Assembly (NCBI RefSeq): GCF_009935865.1
Contig: NZ_QWEL01000004.1
Span: 1 to 64,000 of the forward strand
Direction of reading: 5' to 3'
DNA length: 64,000 bases
DNA from: Odoribacter sp. Z80
GTDB taxonomy: Bacteria; Bacteroidota; Bacteroidia; Bacteroidales; Marinifilaceae
Made by a program: the position numbers and the translations under genes. How positions within the stretch are numbered: the first letter of the stretch is position 1; each line of letters begins with the position of its first letter. The notes beneath the pieces are model-generated. The model made no database searches and was not told where the DNA came from. It saw only the letters and a list, made by a program, of their open reading frames with translations. This document shows positions 8,308 to 17,961 of the stretch, piece after piece.

Positions 8308-9222
8308 CTAAAAAATAGAGTTACCAATATCCGTCGTAAAACGCTCCAAGGTCTCCATTCCAATCAAGGAATTTCCGTGACAGTTTAATTCAGGACTCCA
8401 AACCGTTATCGCCAGATTTCCGGGGATATAAGCCACAACTCCTCCGCCAACCCCGCTCTTACCCGGTAAACCAGCCCGAAATGCAAAATCTCCCGATTCA
8501 TCATAAAAACCACACGTCAACATCAAAGCCCCCAAACGCTTGGACTGGCTGGTAGTCAAGACCTGCTCCTGGTGAAAAGGATTTTTACCATGGTTCACTA
8601 AAAAAAGAAAAGCACGCGACAAGTCAACACAACTCATGGAAATAGCACACTGATGACAATAAACATCTATAACCGCCTCTACATCATGTTCTATATTTCC
8701 GAAACTTTTCATGAAATAACCCAACGCCATGTTTCGGTCTGCATGTTCACGCTCCGACCGGGCAATGTGTTTATCGTAATATATATCATCATTCCCACTG
8801 ATTTTCCGGACAAAATCCAGGATGGCATCTTTAGGCCGGTCATACAGGCTCATCAACCGGTCTGTGACAACCAAAGCCCCCGCATTGATAAAAGGATTCC
8901 GCGGAATCCCATGCTCATATTCCAGCTGTACCAAAGAATTAAAAGGATTTCCGGAAGGTTCCCGTCCCACATACTTCCAGATCTCATCTCCCAAATGCCG
9001 GGTGACCATAGCCAGCGTAAATACTTTAGAGATGCTCTGGGCAGAAAAACGAATCTCCGCATCTCCCACCTGAAAAGATTGTCCCTCCAAAGTCTCGATA
9101 GCTATGCCATATTGCCGGGGATTAACCTCCGCCAAAGCAGGTATATAATCCGCAACCTTACCTTTTCCCCAATAAGATTTTAACTCTCCATATATATTTT
9201 TTATGACGTCTTCGTAATTCAT
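8308..9222 (-). CDS. glsA: Glutaminase
   Basis: Hydrolyses L-glutamine to glutamate and ammonia; serine-dependent enzyme with a beta-lactamase-like fold. The 304-residue length fits the family. The catalytic SxxK lies in SAQSISKVF. Other family blocks are EPSGNPFNSL, NPFINAGAL, ERNMALGYF-type (here DRNMALGYFMKSFG) and the C-terminal PGKSGVGGGVVAYIPG. The longest frame begins at 9282, but a TATATTTG promoter element lies at 9241-9248. The ATG at 9222, preceded by AGAGAAACTT, is therefore chosen. It is convergent with the helicase gene. Confidence 0.95.
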   Translation of the reverse strand: MNYEDVIKNIYGELKSYWGKGKVADYIPALAEVNPRQYGIAIETLEGQSFQVGDAEIRFSAQSISKVFTLAMVTRHLGDEIWKYVGREPSGNPFNSLVQLEYEHGIPRNPFINAGALVVTDRLMSLYDRPKDAILDFVRKISGNDDIYYDKHIARSEREHADRNMALGYFMKSFGNIEHDVEAVIDVYCHQCAISMSCVDLSRAFLFLVNHGKNPFHQEQVLTTSQSKRLGALMLTCGFYDESGDFAFRAGLPGKSGVGGGVVAYIPGNLAITVWSPELNCHGNSLIGMETLERFTTDIGNSIF

Positions 9223-9240
9223 AAGTTTCTCTTTAAGGCA

Positions 9241-9248
9241 CAAATATA
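9241..9248 (-). promoter_or_regulatory. -7 element of glsA
   Basis: TATATTTG on the minus strand, 18 nt upstream of the ATG at 9222. It decides the start codon. Confidence 0.6.
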
Positions 9249-9355
9249 GATGAAAAATAATTTTTAATGTGTTTTTTACCATATCTTCATTTTTTTACCG
9301 CTGATATCCCTAACCCTCATTTTTACCACAACGTAAAATCCACAATAACTAAAAC

Positions 9356-10399
9356 ATGAAAAATATGAAAACATCTTTTTTAATAACCTTTATGGTATTG
9401 CTCTTCTGCTGGGCATGTGACAAGGACGACAATTCCCCTTGTCCGAAACAAAATCCAGCGGAAACAAAAATAGCGTTGTCATTTGTTTCTGCCGATACGT
9501 TTACAACCCGCGCTTTCGGAACAAACCAAGCAACAACAGCGGAAAAAACAGTGAAAAGCGCGAAGTTATTTATTTTCAGGACGGGAAATAAAATTTTCGA
9601 GAAATACCTGACAAATTCCGAATTGTCCGTTCTGAGCACACAACCGCTTATATTCACTGTTCCGGGATTAATCCCCAGTACATCTTACGATTATTACATG
9701 ATCATCAACAATGGAGATGTAACAGCTGCCAACCTGACCGCATTGCAAGCCTTGACCCAAAATGACATCGCCAGCTATAACGGAACCTGGAGTAGCGTCA
9801 ATGATGCCAGTACGACCCCCAACCGGAGCGGCGGATTTGTCATGACCGGAAACACATCAGCAACGACAAGCGCTGACCTGACCCAAACTCAAAATGTCAG
9901 CATCACCGTCAAACGAATCACTGCCAAGGTAGATGTCAATACCGTGATTGACAACACCGTCTTCGGAAGTGGCAATAAATACACCGGAACACTCGCCATC
10001 GATTCCGCTATTATCAGCAAAACACAAAGCACTTCCTCGCTTCTTTTAGGAACGCCGCCTACTACGGCAGGAACCCTGACCCTGGCAAAACAAATCTCCA
10101 ATATCGCCACTCCTAACAGCAATTTCCAAAACCGCTTCTATCTGTTTGAAAACGGAGCCTTAAATACCGGTAACCGGGTTACCCTCACCCTCTACGGAAC
10201 CTACACCAATAACGGAACATCCAATCCCGTAGTGTACCCTGTCGAACTCACGGGAAGTACAACCGGTGCCATTGTCAGAAACGGAGCCTATACGGTGACA
10301 GCAAACATAAAAGGGCTTAGCGGAACATCTGTCTCCGTCACTGTAACGCTGAGCGACTGGGAAACCATTGTCAATCAGAATGCCAATTTAGGAACCTAA
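9356..10399 (+). CDS. FimA-type (type V pilus) fimbrillin lipoprotein
   Basis: 347 residues. A lipoprotein signal ends in FCWAC (lipid Cys21) and is followed by an acidic DKDDN stretch that fits surface export. The N-terminal domain begins ALSFVSADTFTTRAFG: an Arg at 52 before Ala-Phe-Gly, placed like the Arg-protease maturation site of Porphyromonas FimA. Further blocks match major fimbrial subunits: KSAKLFIFRTGN, VPGLIPSTSYDYYMIINN, GFVMTGN, VKRITAKVDV and a C-terminal beta strand VSVTVTLSDWETIVNQN, a probable donor strand. Expected role: pilus stalk subunit. It is 14 nt upstream of a second fimbrillin; no anchor, tip or protease gene is adjacent. Confidence 0.85.
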   Translation: MKNMKTSFLITFMVLLFCWACDKDDNSPCPKQNPAETKIALSFVSADTFTTRAFGTNQATTAEKTVKSAKLFIFRTGNKIFEKYLTNSELSVLSTQPLIFTVPGLIPSTSYDYYMIINNGDVTAANLTALQALTQNDIASYNGTWSSVNDASTTPNRSGGFVMTGNTSATTSADLTQTQNVSITVKRITAKVDVNTVIDNTVFGSGNKYTGTLAIDSAIISKTQSTSSLLLGTPPTTAGTLTLAKQISNIATPNSNFQNRFYLFENGALNTGNRVTLTLYGTYTNNGTSNPVVYPVELTGSTTGAIVRNGAYTVTANIKGLSGTSVSVTVTLSDWETIVNQNANLGT

Positions 10400-10413
10400 G
10401 ACACAACCGATAT

Positions 10414-11406
10414 ATGTTGAATTTCCGGCATATCCTGCCATTTTTGTTATTCACCAGTTGCACCGCTCCCTTTTCAGAAAAAGAAATTCCGGAAAGGGAG
10501 GAAGGTGCACACTTTTATATCACGGTGGAGAACCCGGAAACGAAATCGCTGAACGGCACCATCGCCGAAAGCTGGGAAAAAAAAATCAACACGGCATACA
10601 TCTATATCTTTCAAGCTGCTACCGGCCAACTTCTTTATCTGCATACCTTAAACTCTTCCAACATCAACGCCCTCAATAGCGGAACAAACAATACCGTTTC
10701 TTTTATCGTACCGATAAACGGCTCACAAAACTGCAATGTCTATATGGTCGCCAACACCCTGCCTTCCGGCTCCACATCCACCGAAAGCAGTTTTCTGGCT
10801 TCCATCGAACAGGACATAACCTCTTACAACGGAAAATACACCGATGTAACCACCAAAGCACTCCGTCCCCAAGGATTTGTCATGACAGCAAGCTCAACAG
10901 GAGTTACCCTCACCAACGGGAACAATACATCCATCAATCTGACATTAAAACGTATCGTCGCCAAAATCGGCATCGAAATAAATCTTACTGCTGTTATCTC
11001 TTTGGGCACCTCGGTTGTCACCGACGTTACCATCAGCCAGTCCGCTCCGGTATCCAATCTTTTCTTGTTAGCCACGGGCAACACCACAGGCAGTCCCATC
11101 AGCCTCACCCAAACCGCCCAGCAAAATACATCCAACACCGGAATATACAATGCATTTTTCTATATTTATGAAAATGACGCCCGCAATGCAAACGTCAATC
11201 GGGTAAAACTCACTTTCAAAGTCGTCAACACGACAGTGTTAAATATCCAAACCACTTATACTTACAATACCGCCCTCAACGGAAACGGAAACGGAAAATT
11301 CACCCGGAACAAGGGTTATTTCATCACAGCCAAAGTAAACAAACTCATCAACATCCTCTCCTCTTCTCCATCAAAAGTCTGTGAAATACATGCCTTCAAT
11401 GAATGA
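10414..11406 (+). CDS. Second fimbrillin-like lipoprotein
   Basis: 330 residues. The lipobox is FLLFTSC (Cys16), followed by an acidic/basic linker. The same order of blocks as the preceding gene is seen: YITVENPETKSLNG (Lys44 in the place of the cleavage Arg), INTAYIYIFQAATG, VPINGSQNCNVYMVANTLP, DITSYNGKYT, PQGFVMTAS, LTLKRIVAKIGIEI and NKGYFITAKVNKL. It differs at the end: instead of a strand ending in a Trp motif it stops in SPSKVCEIHAFNE. Other frames downstream do not restore such a strand, so a simple frameshift is not supported. It could be a minor or terminal pilus subunit (inference). Co-transcribed with the gene before it. Confidence 0.75.
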   Translation: MLNFRHILPFLLFTSCTAPFSEKEIPEREEGAHFYITVENPETKSLNGTIAESWEKKINTAYIYIFQAATGQLLYLHTLNSSNINALNSGTNNTVSFIVPINGSQNCNVYMVANTLPSGSTSTESSFLASIEQDITSYNGKYTDVTTKALRPQGFVMTASSTGVTLTNGNNTSINLTLKRIVAKIGIEINLTAVISLGTSVVTDVTISQSAPVSNLFLLATGNTTGSPISLTQTAQQNTSNTGIYNAFFYIYENDARNANVNRVKLTFKVVNTTVLNIQTTYTYNTALNGNGNGKFTRNKGYFITAKVNKLINILSSSPSKVCEIHAFNE

Positions 11407-11534
11407 GCATCTTCATTATCTTACTCCTACGCTATCAACAGCCAAATTCTCCACACTATAATCTCAGATCCATACCTTCCCACCCCCCGATACTTATTTA
11501 CAACACTCCACCCCTACTTCCCGTTTTTTATCCT

Positions 11535-11542
11535 TATCTTTG
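11535..11542 (+). promoter_or_regulatory. -7 element of the MFS exporter gene
   Basis: TATCTTTG, 28 nt before the GTG at 11571. It lies inside the longer open frame that begins at 11403, so that longer start is unlikely. Confidence 0.6.
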
Positions 11543-11570
11543 TCATTTAAAAAGAAAAACACAAGTAAAT

Positions 11571-12809
11571 GTGGAAAGCAGTATATCACACATTTTAGTC
11601 TCACTGAAAACCCGGAATTTCAGATTGTATTTCACCGGGATGTGTGTTTCGCTGACCGGCACATGGATGCAACAAATAGCCATGAGTTGGTTGGTATATG
11701 AACTGACCGGTTCTGTCCTGCTTTTAGCCACCATTACCTTTGTAGCGCAAATTCCTATCCTGATTGCCACCCCTTTCATGAGTGTTTTTGTAGACCGCTT
11801 CGACCGGCACAAAATCCTCCTGTTCACGCAAGCCCTATCCGCTTTTCAAGCCCTGTTGTTAGCATGGCTGACGTTGAGCGGCCTGGTGGAAGTGTGGCAC
11901 CTCATCGCCCTCAGCCTGTTCATCGGCCTGATTAATGCCCTGGACAATCCCACCCGTCAAGCCTTTTATCCCAGCCTTGTTCCGAAAGAAAACCTAAGTA
12001 ATGCCATTGCTCTGAATTCTGCCGTTATCAACGGTTCGCGTCTCTTCGGCCCTGCCATCGGCGGAGTACTCATCGGCCTGGTGGGCGAAGGAATATGTTT
12101 CCTCCTTAACGGAATCAGCTATTTAGGGGTCATCATTGCCTTGTTGGTCATGCAACTCCCCACCCACAAAGCCAAAGGCGAAAAACAACACATCTGGCAT
12201 GACTTGCAGGAAGGTTTCAACTATGTCTCCCACCACATCCCCATACGGACATTGTTAATGTTAATGGCAGCTATCAGTTTTTTCGGATTACCCCTGATGA
12301 CGTTCTTACCCGCCTATGTGAAAGACATACTGAACGGCGGAAGTGAGCTGTTGGGAATTCTTCTCTCCTGCATCGGCATCGGCTCCTTCAGTGCAGCCAT
12401 CTATTTAGCTGCCCGGAAAAGCGTCAGCGGATTATCTAAAGTCATTATGTCCGCGGTTTTGATCTTAGGAATTTCCCTCCTGTTACTTTCTTTTACCAAC
12501 ATCCCGTGGATGGCGGCAGTCGTCTGCATTCCGGCAGGTTACTCCCTCATTATCACCGTAGCCTCCATCAATACACTGCTCCAAACATTCTCTGACGAAG
12601 ACAAAAGAGGACGAGTTATGGGTTATCTTGCCATGACCTTTACCGGCATCGCCCCCATAGGAAGCATGATTTTAGGAGTCATCGAAAAATACACTGGTCT
12701 TCCGCTTATCATTCTCATTTCCGGCATCGCCTGCATATTTGCCGGCGGAATCTTTGAATACAACCGACCCCGCATCATCCGGCACGCCCATCCATCTGCC
12801 AACGAGTAA
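11571..12809 (+). CDS. MFS transporter, EntS/MFS_3-like
   Basis: About 412 residues and 12 hydrophobic segments: an inner-membrane secondary transporter of the major facilitator superfamily. The start matches the MFS_3/enterobactin-exporter group: SLKTRNFRLYFTGMCVSLTGTWMQQIAMSW is split around residues 12-41, and the loop 2-3 motif is FVDRFDRHKIL. PTRQAFYPSLVP and SAVINGSRLFGPAIGG are also typical. The substrate is unknown. No ATG precedes the conserved region. A GTG at 11571 gives the expected short N-terminus and lies just after the promoter element. The frame is open back into the fimbrillin gene but is not believed to be translated there. Confidence 0.85.
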   Translation: MESSISHILVSLKTRNFRLYFTGMCVSLTGTWMQQIAMSWLVYELTGSVLLLATITFVAQIPILIATPFMSVFVDRFDRHKILLFTQALSAFQALLLAWLTLSGLVEVWHLIALSLFIGLINALDNPTRQAFYPSLVPKENLSNAIALNSAVINGSRLFGPAIGGVLIGLVGEGICFLLNGISYLGVIIALLVMQLPTHKAKGEKQHIWHDLQEGFNYVSHHIPIRTLLMLMAAISFFGLPLMTFLPAYVKDILNGGSELLGILLSCIGIGSFSAAIYLAARKSVSGLSKVIMSAVLILGISLLLLSFTNIPWMAAVVCIPAGYSLIITVASINTLLQTFSDEDKRGRVMGYLAMTFTGIAPIGSMILGVIEKYTGLPLIILISGIACIFAGGIFEYNRPRIIRHAHPSANE

Positions 12810-12889
12810 ACAGGCTGCAAGCTATTGTATTCCCAACAAGAAAGAGACAAAACAGTATTTTCTGTTTCAAACGAAACAACAGCAAAAAA

Positions 12890-12920
12890 GAAACAGCCAC
12901 CGGAATCCGGCAGCCGTTTC
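12890..12920. terminator. Bidirectional terminator between MFS and mutB
   Basis: Imperfect 15-bp inverted repeat from GAAACAGCC (12890) to CCGTTTC (12920), in the middle of the convergent intergenic space. It could end both transcripts. Confidence 0.55.
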
Positions 12921-12942
12921 AACATTTTCGTTAGGATAATAT

Positions 12943-15099
12943 TTATTTCTTTGCTAACTGCAAAAGAATATCCATCACTTGAATCGCACTCTTTGACACT
13001 TTCGTACCAGGTCCGAATACGGCAATAGCACCGGCGTCAAACAGGAACTGATAATCCTGGTGAGGAATCACACCACCCACATACACGAGGATGTCCTCCC
13101 GGCCCAGTTTTTTCAACTCGGCGATAACGGCGGGTACCAACGTCTTGTGTCCGGCAGCCAAAGAAGAAACACCAATCACATGCACATCGTTTTCAACGGC
13201 TTGTTTTGCAGTTTCTTCGGGAGTCTGGAACAATGGTCCCATATCTACGTCGAAGCCCATATCGGCATAACCGGTAGCTACCACTTTAGCACCACGGTCG
13301 TGACCATCCTGGCCCATTTTAGCAATCATAATACGCGGACGACGTCCGGTCAGTTCGGCAAACTCATCGGTCATTGCCTTTGCTTTCTCGAAATCGGCAT
13401 CTTCGCCGGCTACGCTTGAATATACTCCACTCACGGTTCTGATTACTGCTTTATAACGTCCACAAACTTTTTCACATGCATCTGAAATTTCACCTAAGGA
13501 TGCACGCTTCTTCGCTGCATCTACAGCCAACTCCAGTAAGTTACCCTCGCCGGTTTCGGCACATTTGGTAATGGCAGCCAAAGCGGCTTCCACTTCTGCC
13601 TGATTCCGGTTGGCACGCAATTCTTTCAGGCGGGCAATCTGAGCCTCACGTACGGCCGTATTGTCGATTTCCAGAATATCAATCGGATCTTCCTTGTCCA
13701 AACGATACCTGTTCACGCCGACAATCGTCTGCTCGCCGCTATCAATACGAGCCTGGGTACGTGCTGCAGCTTCCTCAATACGCAACTTGGGTAAACCGGA
13801 TTCAATGGCGGCTGCCATACCACCCAATTTTTCGATTTCCTGAATATGAGCCCAGGCTTTTTCCACCAACTCATTTGTCAGGCTCTCCACATAGTAAGAA
13901 CCAGCCCACGGGTCAACAGCCTTGCAGATGGTAGATTCTTCCTGAATATAAATCTGGGTATTCCGGGCAATACGGGCTGAAAAATCGGTCGGCAAAGCAA
14001 TAGCTTCATCCAACGCATTGGTATGCAGGGACTGGGTATGTCCCAGAGCTGCACCCATAGCCTCGATACAAGTACGCCCTACGTTGTTGAACGGATCCTG
14101 TTCAGTCAACGACCAACCGGAAGTCTGGCAGTGCGTACGCAGCGCCAGTGATTTCGGGTTCTTCGGATTGAACTGTTTCACAATCTTTGCCCACAACAAA
14201 CGGCCAGCCCGCATTTTGGCGATTTCCATGAAATGGTTGGTACCGATAGCCCAAAAGAAAGACAAACGCGGAGCAAAAGCATCTATATCCATTCCCGCAT
14301 TCACTCCGGCACGAAGATACTCCAATCCATCTGCCAACGTATAAGCCAACTCAATATCAGCAGTAGCACCTGCTTCCTGCATGTGGTATCCGGAGATAGA
14401 GATGGAGTTGAACTTCGGCATGTTCTTTGAAGTATACTCAAAGATATCCGCAATAATCTTCATCGAGAATTTCGGCGGATAAATATAAGTATTACGCACC
14501 ATAAACTCTTTCAGAATATCGTTCTGAATCGTACCCGACAACTGGTCTAACGTTGCACCCTGTTCCAAACCTGCAACAATATAGAATGCCAGAACAGGAA
14601 GTACGGCACCGTTCATCGTCATAGATACGGACATTTTGTCCAAAGGAATCTGGTCGAACAAAATCTTCATATCCAGAATAGAATCGACAGCTACACCGGC
14701 TTTACCTACATCACCGATTACACGCGGGTGATCGGAATCATAACCGCGGTGAGTAGCCAGGTCAAAAGCTACTGAAAGTCCTTTTTGTCCGGCAGCCAGA
14801 TTTCTACGGTAAAAAGCATTGGATTCCTCCGCAGTAGAGAATCCCGCATATTGACGAATCGTCCAGGGACGAAGCGGATACATGGCAGAATACGGCCCAC
14901 GCAGATAAGGAGGAATACCAGCTACATAGTCCAGATGTTCCATCCCTTTCAGGTCATCGGCAGTATACACCGGTTTCACCGGAATCAACTCAGGAGTTGT
15001 CCAGTTCTTAGCGATATGGTTGGCTTTTTCCCATGCTTCAGCAGACATCGGAGCCTTTTCAAACGCTTTAATATTTATATCTTTAAAATTCGGTTTCAT
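12943..15099 (-). CDS. mutB: Methylmalonyl-CoA mutase, large (catalytic) subunit
   Basis: Adenosylcobalamin enzyme interconverting succinyl-CoA and methylmalonyl-CoA, used for propionate formation in Bacteroidales. The roughly 718 residues match the family. The TIM-barrel domain includes [21 protein letters not shown], split around residues 63-83, plus [17 protein letters not shown] and the substrate region [17 protein letters not shown]. The C-terminal B12 domain has [15 protein letters not shown] (DxHxxG, lower-axial His), then [12 protein letters not shown] and VGGVIP. A TTG three codons upstream is not used; the ATG at 15099 precedes KPNFKDI. It lies 18 nt after mutA, forming a two-gene operon. 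Confidence 0.97.
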   Translation of the reverse strand: MKPNFKDINIKAFEKAPMSAEAWEKANHIAKNWTTPELIPVKPVYTADDLKGMEHLDYVAGIPPYLRGPYSAMYPLRPWTIRQYAGFSTAEESNAFYRRNLAAGQKGLSVAFDLATHRGYDSDHPRVIGDVGKAGVAVDSILDMKILFDQIPLDKMSVSMTMNGAVLPVLAFYIVAGLEQGATLDQLSGTIQNDILKEFMVRNTYIYPPKFSMKIIADIFEYTSKNMPKFNSISISGYHMQEAGATADIELAYTLADGLEYLRAGVNAGMDIDAFAPRLSFFWAIGTNHFMEIAKMRAGRLLWAKIVKQFNPKNPKSLALRTHCQTSGWSLTEQDPFNNVGRTCIEAMGAALGHTQSLHTNALDEAIALPTDFSARIARNTQIYIQEESTICKAVDPWAGSYYVESLTNELVEKAWAHIQEIEKLGGMAAAIESGLPKLRIEEAAARTQARIDSGEQTIVGVNRYRLDKEDPIDILEIDNTAVREAQIARLKELRANRNQAEVEAALAAITKCAETGEGNLLELAVDAAKKRASLGEISDACEKVCGRYKAVIRTVSGVYSSVAGEDADFEKAKAMTDEFAELTGRRPRIMIAKMGQDGHDRGAKVVATGYADMGFDVDMGPLFQTPEETAKQAVENDVHVIGVSSLAAGHKTLVPAVIAELKKLGREDILVYVGGVIPHQDYQFLFDAGAIAVFGPGTKVSKSAIQVMDILLQLAKK

Positions 15100-15117
15100 C
15101 GATTTCAAATTAAATAA

Positions 15118-16992
15118 TTAGATTCCCAGTTTCTGTTGGTAAGCTTTCAATTCTTCCAACACATTGTTCTTCACGTGGATATAGTTCATCAGTCCCTTAG
15201 CTTCCAGTTCCGGACGGCTTTCGGGATTACCGGCAACAACGACAATGGCTTTGCCTTTCAGTTTTTCGAAAGCTTCGGGAGCAAATCCGGCATATTCATC
15301 ATCGGAGCTACACAATACCACAATAGCAGCTTTGTTGTCTACACAAGCCTGAACACCTTCATCTACGGTCTTGAAACCATTATTGTCTTTTACTTCAAAA
15401 CCGGCACAAGCGAAGAAATTACAAGCAAACTGAGCCCGGGCTTTCCGCATAGCCAGATTTCCCATCGGGAACATATAAACCACCGGACGGCCGTTTTTAG
15501 CCGCATACTGATCGGTCTTCAGGCGCATAGCTTCGAAAGCAGCCGGTCCACGGTAAGGTTTCAACGTTTCGATTTCAGCACCTTCAACCGTCTCATCTTC
15601 GGGTTCGAAAATACAAGCACACAACTGACGGTCAACCTTTTCATTGAAATTAGGGAATTGGTTCACACCCACAAAATTCTCTTTCCGTTGTGCAATAGCC
15701 AAATCGCGGGCCTGGGCCGTAGCCTTCACTGCAGCCTGCACAAAACCTTTCTTTAAAGCTTCGGCATATCCGCCCTGTTCCTGTGTTTCGAGGAACAGTT
15801 TCCAGGCAGCCTCAGCAATATTCTGAGTCAGCTCTTCAATATAATAAGAACCACCAGCAACGTCGACAATCTTAGCAAAATGGGACTCCTCTTTCAGTAA
15901 CAACTGTTGATTTCGAGCCACACGTTCAGCCAGTTCGGTCGGATGGCACTCAAAAGTGTCGTCAAACGGATGCACAGTAAAAGAATCCACTCCTCCTAAT
16001 ACGGCCGACATCGTTTCGGTCTGCGTACGCAGCATATTTACATTCGGATCATAAACCGTTTTATTCCATTCAGAAGTTTCAGCATGAATATTCATCTTAC
16101 ACTTGCAATCGCAGGAAGGACGATAAGCCTTCACAATATGAGCCCACAAGTAACGGGCAGCGCGCAATTTGGCAATTTCCATAAAATATTTGGAACCAGT
16201 GGCAAAATGGAAACGGATTTTCGGAGCCACCTCATCGATGCTCATTCCGGCATCCGTCAATTTATCCAAATATTCCACACCGGCAGCCAAAGAAAAGCCC
16301 AACTCCTGAACAATGGAAGAACCGGAATTATTGAATACGTACCCGCCCACTTCAATGGTTTTGAAGTTTTTGTAAGCCGACATCTTTTCCGCATTGGCCC
16401 TTACATGCTCAAAAGGTTTTTCACAACACATCTTCCCTTTGCGGGTATAAGCGCTCATCGGGTCAATGTTGATACCGCCGTATATTTTTTCAGGAGCAAT
16501 ACCTCTTCCTTCCGCCACAGCCTGGAACGCATCCAGGACACTTTCTTTTTTACATCCGGCAACAAAGTTTATTTCAACACACTCCAGACAAATATCTTTC
16601 AGGAGAAGTTCCATATCCGCCTTTGTAAATTCCTGACATCCGTTCAGGATGAAACCCAGGGAATTCACACCGCGATTCAGCACATCCAATGCCTTCTTGT
16701 TCGCTTCAGCCAAATCTTCCACAACAATATCCTGACGCACATACCAGTCGTTGTTATCTTTTTGGTTTCCTCTGACAAACGGGAATTCGCCGGGTAGACA
16801 ATCCAGATTCTTCAGGTCCTTCATATTCTCCAACCGATACATCGGCTGAACGTTGAAACCTTCATTGGTTCTCCATACAAGCTTTTTGTTAAAATCAGCC
16901 CCTTTCAGGTCTGCAGTGACTTTGTCGATCCATTCCTGCATGGTATTCGGCGCAAACTCACTGAAAAGCTTACTATTCTCTTTTTCTGCCAT
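15118..16992 (-). CDS. mutA: Methylmalonyl-CoA mutase, small subunit
   Basis: 624-residue partner of MutB, a diverged copy of the same two-domain architecture. The barrel domain shows GEFPFVRGN, GGINIDPMS, SEWNKTVYDPNVNMLRTQTE and VAGGSYYIEELT. The C-terminal flavodoxin-like domain has lost the cobalamin motif: VYMFPMGNLAMRKARA stands where MutB has DGHDRG. This is the normal state of the structural, non-catalytic small subunit. It is the first gene of the mutA-mutB operon. No cobalamin riboswitch, epimerase or meaB chaperone gene is seen next to it. Confidence 0.96.
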   Translation of the reverse strand: MAEKENSKLFSEFAPNTMQEWIDKVTADLKGADFNKKLVWRTNEGFNVQPMYRLENMKDLKNLDCLPGEFPFVRGNQKDNNDWYVRQDIVVEDLAEANKKALDVLNRGVNSLGFILNGCQEFTKADMELLLKDICLECVEINFVAGCKKESVLDAFQAVAEGRGIAPEKIYGGINIDPMSAYTRKGKMCCEKPFEHVRANAEKMSAYKNFKTIEVGGYVFNNSGSSIVQELGFSLAAGVEYLDKLTDAGMSIDEVAPKIRFHFATGSKYFMEIAKLRAARYLWAHIVKAYRPSCDCKCKMNIHAETSEWNKTVYDPNVNMLRTQTETMSAVLGGVDSFTVHPFDDTFECHPTELAERVARNQQLLLKEESHFAKIVDVAGGSYYIEELTQNIAEAAWKLFLETQEQGGYAEALKKGFVQAAVKATAQARDLAIAQRKENFVGVNQFPNFNEKVDRQLCACIFEPEDETVEGAEIETLKPYRGPAAFEAMRLKTDQYAAKNGRPVVYMFPMGNLAMRKARAQFACNFFACAGFEVKDNNGFKTVDEGVQACVDNKAAIVVLCSSDDEYAGFAPEAFEKLKGKAIVVVAGNPESRPELEAKGLMNYIHVKNNVLEELKAYQQKLGI

Positions 16993-17034
16993 AATTTATA
17001 TATTTAACTGTAACTGTTTGTTTTAAAAAACGAA

Positions 17035-17042
17035 CAAATTTA
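17035..17042 (-). promoter_or_regulatory. -7 element of the mutAB operon
   Basis: TAAATTTG on the minus strand, 42 nt upstream of the mutA ATG. No convincing TTTG at the proper distance upstream. Confidence 0.5.
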
Positions 17043-17164
17043 ACCCTTTCAAGGGATTAAAAAAATTATTTAACGCCTTTTTTCCGTATTTATAACGATT
17101 GAAATTCCTTTCACGAACAGCGACCACATTCCGGAAAATATACTCCTTCCTTTATCCAATCTGC

Positions 17165-17917
17165 TCAATCCCTCTCCTGCAGCTTCTTTAGGAAACACAG
17201 AAGCTGCAAAAAACCTTCTGCAGCAAACACAGGCATATCCGGAAAAATCAAATCGGCTCCCGCTTCCTTCAACTGACTGTCCGGAACAGGTCCCGTATTG
17301 ACCGCCACAGTAAAAATACCGGCTGCCACAGCAGCCTTTACACCCAAGGGAGCATTTTCCACGACCACAGCTTCCGACGGTTTCACCCCGGCTTTCTTCA
17401 AACCTTTTAAATAAGGCTCCGGATGCGGTTTTCCTCGTTCCACATCAAAAGCCGTCACCATATATTCCGGTTTAAAAATCTCCGGGTATTCTTTATCCAA
17501 CCGCTCCAACAAAGAACGTTGTCCCGAACCCGTAACCAATACCGGAATTAACCCGGCCTCCCTCACCCACTCAAGCAATTCTCTGGCTCCAGGCATAGGT
17601 TCCGTTTCCGGAAGCCCGTTAAAATAACGGCTCTTTTCCTTATAAATTTGTTCCAGTTCCCAATCCGCAGCTTCACGCCCATAGGCCCGCTTGAAAATAT
17701 GATTGATGGTCCATTTGCCGGTAGCCCCCTCGTATTGGTAAAACTCATCCCGTTCACAAGGTATGCCCAAATCAGTAATCGCTCTATACCAGGAATAAGT
17801 ATGATTTTTCATAGAATCAAACAACACCCCGTCCATATCAAAAAGTACAGCTTTCAAGTCCGAAGGAATATACCCGTGCTTTTTCCGGAAACACTCTACA
17901 GCAACAGCAATATCCAT
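17165..17917 (-). CDS. HAD-family hydrolase, beta-phosphoglucomutase-like
   Basis: 250 residues. An N-terminal extension of about 20 residues precedes motif I FDMDGVLFDSM. A helical cap follows (EGATGKWTINHIF), then motif II VLVTGSG, motif III ERGKPHPEPY and motif IV VVENAPLGVKAA. The VENAP block is typical of beta-PGM/sugar-phosphatase members. Third HAD enzyme of this window; substrate unknown. Same strand as the DnaQ-like gene, 44 nt downstream of it, so possibly co-transcribed. Confidence 0.88.
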   Translation of the reverse strand: MDIAVAVECFRKKHGYIPSDLKAVLFDMDGVLFDSMKNHTYSWYRAITDLGIPCERDEFYQYEGATGKWTINHIFKRAYGREAADWELEQIYKEKSRYFNGLPETEPMPGARELLEWVREAGLIPVLVTGSGQRSLLERLDKEYPEIFKPEYMVTAFDVERGKPHPEPYLKGLKKAGVKPSEAVVVENAPLGVKAAVAAGIFTVAVNTGPVPDSQLKEAGADLIFPDMPVFAAEGFLQLLCFLKKLQERD

Positions 17918-17961
17918 ATGATTTCAATATATTTATTTACAATTTTCGCACCGGCATACCT

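Noticed and set aside
11330-11500. Frameshift at the 3' end of the second fimbrillin gene
   Set aside because: I read the two other frames past the stop; neither gives the alternating-hydrophobic strand and Trp expected at a pilin C-terminus, so the odd ending is taken as real.
11403-11570. N-terminal extension of the MFS exporter from an ATG overlapping the fimbrillin stop
   Set aside because: The extension is Pro/Ser-rich, precedes the conserved start of the family, and contains a TATCTTTG promoter box.
15136-16797. Two long plus-strand frames (206 and 237 codons) inside mutA
   Set aside because: Antisense to the well-conserved mutA; no domain content.
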